The translations under genes were made by a program, and so were the position numbers. A stretch of DNA of 50,299 nt from an uncultured Agathobacter sp. (GTDB lineage: Bacteria; Bacillota; Clostridia; Lachnospirales; Lachnospiraceae): NCBI GenBank assembly GCA_910587655.1, contig CAJUND010000021.1, forward strand, positions 1 to 50,299, given 5' to 3'. Below, piece after piece: positions 7,437 through 14,589 of the stretch; positions within the stretch are counted from its first letter, which is position 1, and the number at the start of each line of letters is the position of its first letter. The notes beneath the pieces were generated by a model. The model had not been told where the DNA came from. It ran no database searches and was given only the letters and a program-made list of their open reading frames with translations.

Positions 7437-9484
7437 TACTCTATATCTCCTTCTTTTAACATTTCGTCCAGTGTTTCCATAATCGTATGCTTTGCCTGCT
7501 GGAGGGTACAGTTTGTCAGCTGTGCCCCAGCCACGTTCAGGTGTCCGCCGCCGCCCAGACGTTCCATAATTAACTGGACGTTGATTTCATCAATGGAACG
7601 CGAACTGATGTAAATCTTGCCTGAATATTCCGTCAGGACAAAGGACGCCTTGATTCCAATGATATTTAACAGTTCGTTTGCCGCCTGCGCACCGACAATA
7701 GTCGGACTCTCCACATCTTCGCTTGGACAGATGGATATGGCAAATGCCCCCCTGTAAACTTCCGCATGGCGGACGGCTTCCGCCCTTGCCTTGTAGCATG
7801 CCATATCATTACGGAGCATCTTACGGACACGGGTAACATCCGCACCGGAGCGCTTGAGATACGCCGCCGCCTCAAAGGTACGCACGCCTGTTTTTGTCAT
7901 AAAGTTATTTGTATCTATTAATATTCCGGCATATATACAGTCTGCTTCCGCAGATGAGAGCTTCAGTCCGTTCTGAAAATACTGAAGCACCTCTGCAACC
8001 ATCTCACACGCCGATGACGCATAAGGCTCAATATAAGACAGTACAGGATTTACAATTACCTCACTATTTTGTCTGTGGTGGTCAAAAACGACAATTGTAT
8101 CCGTCTCTTTTAACAATTCCGGACATTCTGTATAGCTTGGACGGTTTGTATCAACCACCATAACAAGTGTATTCCGGCTGACCAGTTCAAGCGCTGTTTC
8201 GCTGTCAATAAACATATCCTCCGGATATCCGTTCTCCTCGGAAAAGCATTCCATCAGCGGGCGGATGGATGTCGTCGGGTCATTAATGATAATCTGTGCC
8301 TTTTTCCCAAGAATCCTTGCCGCACAGAATATTCCGATACCTGCCCCAAGCGCGTCCACATCCGTAAGGCTGTGTCCCATAATCAGTACGTTTTCACGGC
8401 TCTCGATAATTTCACGGAGGGCATGTGCCTTCACCCTAGCCTTCACACGGGTGTTGCGCTCCACCTGCTTTGCCTTGCCGCCGAAATAAAGAATGTCTTC
8501 CTCATCCTTGACAACCACCTGGTCGCCGCCGCGTCCAAGCGCCAGGTCAATCGCTGCACGCGCATGTTCATAGCTTTCGTTATAGGATGTTCCTTTAAAT
8601 CCCACACCGATACTTAAAGTAACTGCCATTTCATTTCCGACTTTTACGGTCTTGACCTCTTCTAATATACTGAATTTGTCTTCAATCAGGTCATGCAGAT
8701 ACTTATATTTAAAGACAAGAAAATATTTATCCTTTTCAATTTTACGCACCAGCGCATCCATTTTTGAAAAATACTGGTTGACCTTACGGTCCACAAGCGC
8801 AACCAGCAGGGAACGCTTGACGTCTTCAATACTGTTAAGTGCCTCATCATAGTTGTCAATGTAAACCAGGGCGGAAACCTGCTTCTGTTCCAGGTTCTCC
8901 TGCCGGCTGCGATTCAGCTCCGTCTCATCAAACAGATACAGCGCAGTCAGAAACTCCTTGGAACCGTCCACCTCAATCGTCTTACTGTCATCCATGATGT
9001 CATCAAAGTAGATGCGGTTTAAGGAAATCCTGAACACCCTGTCCTGCTTTTCAATCGTTACATTCCGCGGCTTTTCGTTTTTCTGCAGAAACTCCCTTGT
9101 AACTGTGGAAAAAAGAGTGGTAATTGACTTATGGTAATCACGGTCCACACCGATCAGTTCGGAAAACCGCTCGTTCACCCACAGAATTTTTCCGGTATAG
9201 TCCAGAAGGGCATAGGGTATTTCAAAGTCATTTAAAAGATGCTTCTGCACCGTACCGTACTGCGTGGCAAAATTAATAATCTCGTTCGTCAGATGGGGCT
9301 TCATATAATGGTACAGCGTCATTTCCACGGTGAAATAGACCACAGTAAAGCCGGATAAGACAATTCCTGTCGCTATATCATAAAAATACAAGCCGACATC
9401 TGCCAGTACCAGCAGTACCGTTAAGACCATTGGCCAGCACAGGTAAGATTTCAGCTTACCTTTAAATCGAACCTTTGATTTCAT
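7436..9484 (-). CDS. gdpP: Cyclic-di-AMP phosphodiesterase GdpP (DHH/DHHA1)
   Basis: Membrane-bound enzyme of 682 residues that cleaves c-di-AMP to pApA and so affects osmotic balance and cell-wall stress. Two N-terminal membrane segments (about 15-55) are followed by a PAS-like domain (ALLDYTGKILWVNERF), a degenerate GGDEF domain, then the DHH domain with HSLTDVDALGAG, VVDTNRP and VFDHHR metal-binding motifs and a DHHA1 domain with GGGGHLNVAG. I start at the ATG at 9484 (AGGAG, then AATAAA). First gene of the operon, as in Bacillus yybT. Confidence 0.95.
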   Translation of the reverse strand: MKSKVRFKGKLKSYLCWPMVLTVLLVLADVGLYFYDIATGIVLSGFTVVYFTVEMTLYHYMKPHLTNEIINFATQYGTVQKHLLNDFEIPYALLDYTGKILWVNERFSELIGVDRDYHKSITTLFSTVTREFLQKNEKPRNVTIEKQDRVFRISLNRIYFDDIMDDSKTIEVDGSKEFLTALYLFDETELNRSRQENLEQKQVSALVYIDNYDEALNSIEDVKRSLLVALVDRKVNQYFSKMDALVRKIEKDKYFLVFKYKYLHDLIEDKFSILEEVKTVKVGNEMAVTLSIGVGFKGTSYNESYEHARAAIDLALGRGGDQVVVKDEEDILYFGGKAKQVERNTRVKARVKAHALREIIESRENVLIMGHSLTDVDALGAGIGIFCAARILGKKAQIIINDPTTSIRPLMECFSEENGYPEDMFIDSETALELVSRNTLVMVVDTNRPSYTECPELLKETDTIVVFDHHRQNSEVIVNPVLSYIEPYASSACEMVAEVLQYFQNGLKLSSAEADCIYAGILIDTNNFMTKTGVRTFEAAAYLKRSGADVTRVRKMLRNDMACYKARAEAVRHAEVYRGAFAISICPSEDVESPTIVGAQAANELLNIIGIKASFVLTEYSGKIYISSRSIDEINVQLIMERLGGGGHLNVAGAQLTNCTLQQAKHTIMETLDEMLKEGDIE

Positions 9485-9530
9485 TTTATTCTCCTGTTCC
9501 TTGCACTCCGTATGAATGCAATACATGGCT

Positions 9531-9539
9531 ATTATATCA
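9531..9539 (-). promoter_or_regulatory. Extended -10 promoter of gdpP-rplI-dnaB
   Basis: Minus strand TGATATAAT is an extended -10 element about 47 bases before the gdpP ATG. No good -35 box is present, which extended -10 promoters tolerate. Confidence 0.55.
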
Positions 9540-9606
9540 TTTTTGCGATGGCAAATAAAGTATTTTGTGTGAAAAACCAGACAATTGCCAATGATGAAAA
9601 ATTAAA

Positions 9607-9644
9607 ACCAGGCACTATGCAGTTGTCCCCGCATAGTGCCTGGT
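9607..9644 (-). terminator. Terminator of the FkbH/ACP/GNAT/deacetylase operon
   Basis: Two perfect 14-base arms (ACCAGGCACTATGC and its complement) enclose a 10-base loop. On the minus strand a TTTTAATTTTT tract follows. The rest of the 9485-9796 interval holds only the gdpP promoter and leader. Confidence 0.88.
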
Positions 9645-9796
9645 CTTTTCGCCGCCGCTTTTTCGTATCAGCAGACGAAAGTGCTGGTTATTTTCACAAA
9701 TAAATTCTCAATAAATGTATTGCTCATATCTTCTACAGGTATCGGCAATATGTTCATCTTTGATTATATCAGATTCCATGGTGTTTTCAGGAAATT

Positions 9797-10756
9797 TTAC
9801 CCGATTACCTCATAATTACGGCTTTTAGGCGGAAAATCATTGCAGTCCAGCCTTGGAAGTGCCAGTACATCATCGACACCGCATCTTGCAATCCTCACTT
9901 CTGTAGTCAGTCCGATTTTTGCGCCCCTGTTTTTTGCATACTGACACACACAACTGTTATAACTTCCATAAGGATAATTGATAACCCAGTTATCCATATC
10001 TATAAAATCCCCCATGGATTCCAGTCCTTTGTCAATATCCGTCTTCATCTCCTCCTCTGACAGATTCGCAAGCCAGTAATGGTCATATCCGTGAAAGCCG
10101 ATAAACATGCCTGCGTTTTTCATGAACCGGATCTGGTCGTGGTTCATGTACAGTTCCCTGGCAAACTTATCCTCCGGCAGTCCCAGGTATTCCTCAAACA
10201 GCTCGCTTGTAATACGGTTTCTGAGTTTTTCCGGCAGTACGGTCTGCAAAATCCTCTTTATAAAAATGGTTTCCTTGTCATCCAGACGGCTGGCACATGC
10301 ATACTGTTCAAAAAGTGTATCATTTTTCGGATACGAATATTCCCCGCCCCGGTATTCATCCAGCTTTTCCAGCAGGTCGCTTAATACAACCCTGGTGGAC
10401 CTGCTCGCCAGAATAAAATGAATTTTATTGACGTCAAGCAGTTCATTTTTCATAATTGTTTTTCCCGGAATGAAAAACGAGCCCTGCATATGGCGTTCCT
10501 GCAGCAGCGGCATGGCAACCGTATAATTGTCTATGTACCCGTCATCAAAAGTGAGAAGCAGCGCATAATCCGGCAGACGTCCGCCTCCGTATACGGCTTC
10601 GATAACGTCCTCCATTGTCACTACATGGAATTTCTGCTGGAAAAAATCCAGCTGATGGCGGAACAGCGGCAAATCCAGTCCTTTTATCCTCGGATAACGG
10701 CTGTTTACCAGGTCGCGTGTGTAATGGTACATTGCTATGTATAATCTGTTTTCCAT
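9797..10756 (-). CDS. NodB-type polysaccharide deacetylase family protein
   Basis: Predicted metal-dependent carbohydrate de-N-acetylase of 319 residues. The NodB motifs are LTFDDGYIDN (motif 1, catalytic aspartate pair), GFHGYDHYWL (motif 2, two metal-binding histidines) and NYPYGSYN (motif 3). There is no signal peptide, so it probably acts on a cytoplasmic sugar intermediate, unlike secreted peptidoglycan deacetylases. It is the last gene of the four-gene operon, 9 bases after the GNAT gene, followed by a strong terminator. The substrate is unknown; a nucleotide- or lipid-linked amino sugar used for surface or flagellar glycan is an inference from context. Confidence 0.85.
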   Translation of the reverse strand: MENRLYIAMYHYTRDLVNSRYPRIKGLDLPLFRHQLDFFQQKFHVVTMEDVIEAVYGGGRLPDYALLLTFDDGYIDNYTVAMPLLQERHMQGSFFIPGKTIMKNELLDVNKIHFILASRSTRVVLSDLLEKLDEYRGGEYSYPKNDTLFEQYACASRLDDKETIFIKRILQTVLPEKLRNRITSELFEEYLGLPEDKFARELYMNHDQIRFMKNAGMFIGFHGYDHYWLANLSEEEMKTDIDKGLESMGDFIDMDNWVINYPYGSYNSCVCQYAKNRGAKIGLTTEVRIARCGVDDVLALPRLDCNDFPPKSRNYEVIG

Positions 10757-10765
10757 GTGTTCTCC

Positions 10766-11746
10766 TTAGTTTGGTCTGTCCTGGTCCCCGTCTGCCTTAA
10801 ACAGCACCACTTCTTTTTCCTGCGCCATATAGTTGATATCAATATTTTCCTGTACAAAGGGTGAAAAGTAGTTTGGTATTACATTTCCTGAATCCTTTAC
10901 CTTTTTCCATCCTGCACTTTCCATCCGTTCCTCTGACAATCCTGTTTCATAAAAATCCACATATTCCGCATCCAGTGACTTCACCAGACGGTCAATGCCG
11001 TCTGTAACCTGGTAAAACAACGTATCATTCCCTATTATGTCCACACAGCGCAGCGCCTGTCTTTTTTCATGCGGCTGTATCCGGAATACCAGTATGGTTT
11101 CTGCCTTCCTGCCATTCATAATCCCATATACCATGTACCGGTAAATGGGATGCCGGAAATATCTCTTTTCTATGTACCAGGCTTCTTTTAATGGTCTGGG
11201 ATTCTGCCTGTAATACCCGGAAAAGTCAAATACGTTCTGCAATTCTTTAAATGAAGAAAACTGCTGCATGTCATATTGTTTCATATCCCATGGTACTGGA
11301 ATTTCCGGATTTTTTACTTTTGCAATCCTGTAATCTTCCATTGCATTCAGGCGGTACCACTGTGTCATCTGCCCTGTTGTATAACCCATATACTGGTAAA
11401 TTCCGATAACCTTTGCATTAATTCCGGGACAGGATATGCTTCTTGCATCCGCATGTCTATCAATAAACTGCAGAATCTCTATACCGAGCATGGGATTATC
11501 GGTTTTAATGACTTTCCAGAGCGCCAGCATGATATCCCGGTTTTTCTTTCCATATGGAATAAATCCCTCAATTCCGTTGATTTTTCCGTTTTCATCTTCC
11601 GAAATTACCATATTTACACTGCTGCCATTTCCGTATTCATAAACAAATTCTTCTTTATTCCTCGCAAGTATATGCCCTTTTTTCCAGTGTTTATCAATAA
11701 ACCGCATAATGTCAGGTATATCTTCCCTGTTTGCAAAACGTATCAT
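10766..11746 (-). CDS. GNAT-fold acyltransferase
   Basis: Protein of 326 residues with an N-terminal GNAT-like domain (MIRFANREDIPDIMRFI, then INGIEGFIPYGKK) and a second half with another GNAT-like region (ETILVFRIQPHE); paired GNAT folds resemble FemAB- or MprF-like acyl transferases in outline. The acceptor is unknown. The start is probably the ATG at 11746, which follows GAGGG; an in-frame ATG at 11764 would overlap the ACP gene. Lying between an acyl carrier protein gene and a deacetylase gene, it is the best candidate for moving the ACP-bound acyl group onto an amino sugar. Confidence 0.75.
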   Translation of the reverse strand: MIRFANREDIPDIMRFIDKHWKKGHILARNKEEFVYEYGNGSSVNMVISEDENGKINGIEGFIPYGKKNRDIMLALWKVIKTDNPMLGIEILQFIDRHADARSISCPGINAKVIGIYQYMGYTTGQMTQWYRLNAMEDYRIAKVKNPEIPVPWDMKQYDMQQFSSFKELQNVFDFSGYYRQNPRPLKEAWYIEKRYFRHPIYRYMVYGIMNGRKAETILVFRIQPHEKRQALRCVDIIGNDTLFYQVTDGIDRLVKSLDAEYVDFYETGLSEERMESAGWKKVKDSGNVIPNYFSPFVQENIDINYMAQEKEVVLFKADGDQDRPN

Positions 11747-11756
11747 GTCATATCCC

Positions 11757-12014
11757 TCACACATTTTCCTTTTTTGACAGCTTTTCCCCTATCAGCTCTG
11801 CCATCTCTTTTACATTTTTCATCCTGTCAATCTCCGGCATATCAAATTTCACTCCAAATTTCTTTTCACATGCCATAATCAGATTGATATGTTCCAGGGA
11901 ATCCCAGTCTTCGATATCAGAAGCCGATGTTTTTTCATCTATTACCAGTTCATCATCATCAAATATTTCACAAAAAACCTCATTTAAAGTTTTCAGGATT
12001 TCTTTTTTCCCCAT
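11757..12014 (-). CDS. Acyl carrier protein
   Basis: Acidic four-helix carrier of 85 residues. The DSLEHINL motif carries the 4'-phosphopantetheine attachment serine (Ser39). It is not in a fatty-acid synthesis cluster: its gene overlaps the end of the FkbH-like gene by 35 bases, so the two are almost certainly co-translated, and it is followed by the GNAT gene. This makes it a dedicated carrier for the FkbH product rather than housekeeping AcpP. Confidence 0.93.
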   Translation of the reverse strand: MGKKEILKTLNEVFCEIFDDDELVIDEKTSASDIEDWDSLEHINLIMACEKKFGVKFDMPEIDRMKNVKEMAELIGEKLSKKENV

Positions 12015-13803
12015 TTTCGTCCTCCACCAGAATATATTTATTCTTATTTCTGTAGTTTTTTGTTATATCCAGTTTCCACCCGGAACCCCCATGATCCAGT
12101 TCCTTTATTCTCATAAAACCCATTTTTTCATAAAAATCTGCAACCATATGGTTTTTTGCTGTGGGCAGATAACAGCCTGTAAGCGTGCAAATTTTTCTTT
12201 CCATACATACGGATACCAGTGCATCCATCATGGCAAGTTCCATATCACGCTTTAGGACACGGCAGCTCATAAGCCACAAGTCAATCTGACACTGGTTTCC
12301 CACAATATGTCCTATTATCAGGGAAACCACCCCGTTATCCCCAAATTTATCCTGTAGTTTTCCATATAACGTGATATATTCCGGATTTTTGGAAATTTCC
12401 TCTGTTTCAGCCTGCGTATAACGCCTGGTTGTCAGGTTAAACTGATTACTTTTATTGGTAAGCTGCGCAATACGCGAAATGTAAACCGGCTCAAAAGGCT
12501 TTATCACTGCTTTCATTTCCAGCGACTGCAAATATGCACCGTAATCCGTAAATGCGGCTTTCTCTCTTAACCGTTTCCTGTTTTCCTGATACATGGCCGC
12601 CCGGTTTAAGTCATCCTCCGAAAGGCTGGTCGCCTCAAAAAAACCAGAGCCGTCCATAATTTCTATGTAATGTGCCACATCTGCCAGCTCCGGTGCCTGT
12701 ACGCCTGCCAGCCGGCTGGTTACAATTTCCCTCTCCGCAGGATTATCATCCAGAAACACAAGGCTTTCCGGCAGTAAGGACAGCTCTTCGGCTATCTGTC
12801 TGAAGTTTTCATCCTTAGAATCCCAGTTTGCCTTTATACAGACAAAATCATCTGCATTCAGCACACTGTCCGGGTGCTTTAATCCTGCCATGGCATTTTC
12901 CATGTCGTTTTTGGAATTAATGGCAAGCACTATCCCTCTTTCCTTATATGCCTTTATGTACTTCTGAAAATCCAGATACGCCTGTCCCTCCGGTTCTTCC
13001 GTTCCGAGTACAATATTTTCTGTTCCATCCTCACCAATGACTCCTCCCCAAAGCGTATTGTCCAAATCGCAGACCATCCCTTTTTTATTTTTCCCAAGCA
13101 TGGATTTTATAATATTTGCCACATGAAAGGATAAATATGGTACTGCTGAAACGGCAAGTGCATATTTGTACATGTACCAGTAACGGAAATCTGACCACTT
13201 TTTTAAGCCATATTCTGCGGAAATATAATTAATATCACAAATATAAAACTGCTCATGTGTCTGTGCATACTGGTAAAATTCCATGTTGAGCCGTGTTACA
13301 AAATTTACTGCCCCATGAATATCATACGCATCCCTGTTTCCAAGAAGCCGGAAACAGGGAAGCTCAAAATTATTCTGAATGATGGCACAGCGGTAAGTCC
13401 TGGCCAGCTGCTCCCACATCTGAAAGTATCTCTCTGCCTCAGCATTCAGCAAATGTTCCACCTCTTCCCTGGAATCAATCAGTCCTGGAAACTTCTGTAT
13501 ATTGTGTACGGATGTGCAGATATAGATGATATCCGGAGCAAAACCCTCCAGTTCTTCATTCTGAAACATGGCTTCTTTATAATACTGGTTGTACCCTGAT
13601 TCATAAAAATCCGGCTTTATCCCGTAATTCAGCAGAAACAGTTCCAGAACCTGCCGTATACTGCCGGTTGTGCTGCCGCCCAGCACCGCAATTCTGACAG
13701 ACCGGAATGAACCAGTCTTATCCGTCTGCATAAGCTGTCTGCGGAGTTTCTTTCGGTTTGTCATAATGTAATCCGCGTCAAATGGATATTCTAATTCTTT
13801 CAA
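11980..13803 (-). CDS. FkbH-like HAD-IIIC enzyme with C-terminal GNAT domain
   Basis: FkbH-family proteins take 1,3-bisphosphoglycerate, remove a phosphate and load D-glyceryl onto an ACP. The 607-residue protein has an N-terminal SGNH-like region (IAVLGGSTTGSI), the HAD phosphatase motif CDLDNTLWGG (residues 245-254, aspartates 246 and 248), further HAD motifs (INSKND, FLDDNPAERE), and a C-terminal GNAT-like domain. I choose the TTG at 13803: AAAGGTGGGAG precedes it and the protein then begins KELEYPFD, as in relatives. The frame stays open to 13881, but that stretch is the sigma-28 promoter. First gene of the operon; no PKS or NRPS genes are nearby. Confidence 0.88.
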   Translation of the reverse strand: MKELEYPFDADYIMTNRKKLRRQLMQTDKTGSFRSVRIAVLGGSTTGSIRQVLELFLLNYGIKPDFYESGYNQYYKEAMFQNEELEGFAPDIIYICTSVHNIQKFPGLIDSREEVEHLLNAEAERYFQMWEQLARTYRCAIIQNNFELPCFRLLGNRDAYDIHGAVNFVTRLNMEFYQYAQTHEQFYICDINYISAEYGLKKWSDFRYWYMYKYALAVSAVPYLSFHVANIIKSMLGKNKKGMVCDLDNTLWGGVIGEDGTENIVLGTEEPEGQAYLDFQKYIKAYKERGIVLAINSKNDMENAMAGLKHPDSVLNADDFVCIKANWDSKDENFRQIAEELSLLPESLVFLDDNPAEREIVTSRLAGVQAPELADVAHYIEIMDGSGFFEATSLSEDDLNRAAMYQENRKRLREKAAFTDYGAYLQSLEMKAVIKPFEPVYISRIAQLTNKSNQFNLTTRRYTQAETEEISKNPEYITLYGKLQDKFGDNGVVSLIIGHIVGNQCQIDLWLMSCRVLKRDMELAMMDALVSVCMERKICTLTGCYLPTAKNHMVADFYEKMGFMRIKELDHGGSGWKLDITKNYRNKNKYILVEDENGEKRNPENFK

Positions 13804-13859
13804 TACTCCCACCTTTGCTATACACCTGTAATCCATGTCTGTTTTGATTCTGATATTAT

Positions 13860-13887
13860 TTATCGGTTCTTCCGATAGCAAACTTTA
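13860..13887 (-). promoter_or_regulatory. Sigma-28 (SigD/FliA) promoter of the FkbH operon
   Basis: Minus strand TAAAGTTT (13887-13880), 12 bases, ACCGATAA (13867-13860). The -35 is a full match to the flagellar sigma consensus and the -10 matches 7 of 8 bases of GCCGATAA. In SigD notation it is TAAA, 16 bases, CCGATAA. Start of transcription is expected near 13852, about 50 bases before the TTG. Confidence 0.75.
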
Positions 13888-13956
13888 GCTATTATTAATA
13901 TTTTTATTTATATCTAAATATTTTTTGAAAATCCACCTGAAACGGCACTGAATAAA

Positions 13957-14005
13957 CAAAACCCCCGGACCGGAAATCTTTTACATTTCCAGTCTGGGGG
14001 TTTTG
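13957..14005 (-). terminator. Terminator of the XRE regulator gene
   Basis: CAAAACCCCCGGAC and its near-complement form a long stem with a small loop, and TTTTG follows on the minus strand. It insulates the FkbH operon from the upstream gene. Confidence 0.85.
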
Positions 14006-14041
14006 ATAAGTACACCGCAAAACCCGCTGTTATCCGGCATA

Positions 14042-14374
14042 CTATAAAATATTAAGAATCTGCAGCACCTTAAGCTTTTTATCCTCGCTGCAGTATTTCA
14101 GTTTCTCCATAATCCGGTCATCCAGTGTCCTGTCCTGCTGTTTTATGGAATCAAAAGTATACTCCTGACTAATGAAACAGTCCACGCTGCATTCCAGATA
14201 ATTCGCAATTTTTACAAGAATTGTCAGGGAAGGGTTGGCGCGGCCGCATTCGATGTTTGATATATGGCTGGGATTTACGTCCAGATAGTTTGCAATGGCT
14301 TCCTGCGTGACATGAAGGGATTTGCGCCGTTCCCTGATTTTCTGCCCGATAAGCTGAAAATTTAAATCATTCAT
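14042..14374 (-). CDS. XRE-family helix-turn-helix regulator
   Basis: Small repressor-like protein of 110 residues. Residues about 8-62 form a Cro/CI-type helix-turn-helix (IRERRKSLHVTQEAIANYL, then HISNIECGRANPSL). The tail is short and helical with no known sensor domain. AAGGAG lies 8 bases before the ATG at 14374; an in-frame ATG at 14380 is too close to that site. It has its own terminator and an inverted-repeat operator candidate upstream, which suggests autoregulation. Confidence 0.85.
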   Translation of the reverse strand: MNDLNFQLIGQKIRERRKSLHVTQEAIANYLDVNPSHISNIECGRANPSLTILVKIANYLECSVDCFISQEYTFDSIKQQDRTLDDRIMEKLKYCSEDKKLKVLQILNIL

Positions 14375-14398
14375 TGGCATAACTCCTTTTTTAAATAT

Positions 14399-14433
14399 AC
14401 CTTAGTAATTTTAAGGTACATTTCTGTTACTAA
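14399..14433. promoter_or_regulatory. Inverted-repeat operator candidate of the XRE gene
   Basis: ACCTTA-7-TAAGGT (14399-14417) is interleaved with TTAGTAA (14402-14408) and TTACTAA (14427-14433). These perfect inverted pairs lie 25-60 bases before the start codon, where a repressor would block transcription. Confidence 0.5.
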
Positions 14434-14503
14434 TAAGGAGTTTGTGCAAAAGTTCATTAGCTATTACTATTATTAAAATAGGAAACTTTGTACGAAAACA
14501 TAA

Positions 14504-14545
14504 AAAGAGTGTAACCCCTGCGTTCTAAAGGGATTACACTCTTTT
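14504..14545 (-). terminator. Terminator after the BIG2 gene, copy 1 of a repeat
   Basis: AAAGAGTGTAA pairs with TTACACTCTTT around a CCC/GGG-paired loop. The surrounding 54 bases (14502-14555) recur at 16960-17013 with about three differences. Confidence 0.85.
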
Positions 14546-14589
14546 ACATCTGTATTGTCCAGCTCTGTTAGACTGATGCCTCTTCACAG

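Noticed and set aside
9722..9760. Possible sigma-28 box (TAAT, 16 bases, GCCGATAC) on the minus strand
   Set aside because: The -35 is imperfect and transcripts would run straight into the terminator at 9607-9644. A small RNA is conceivable but unsupported.
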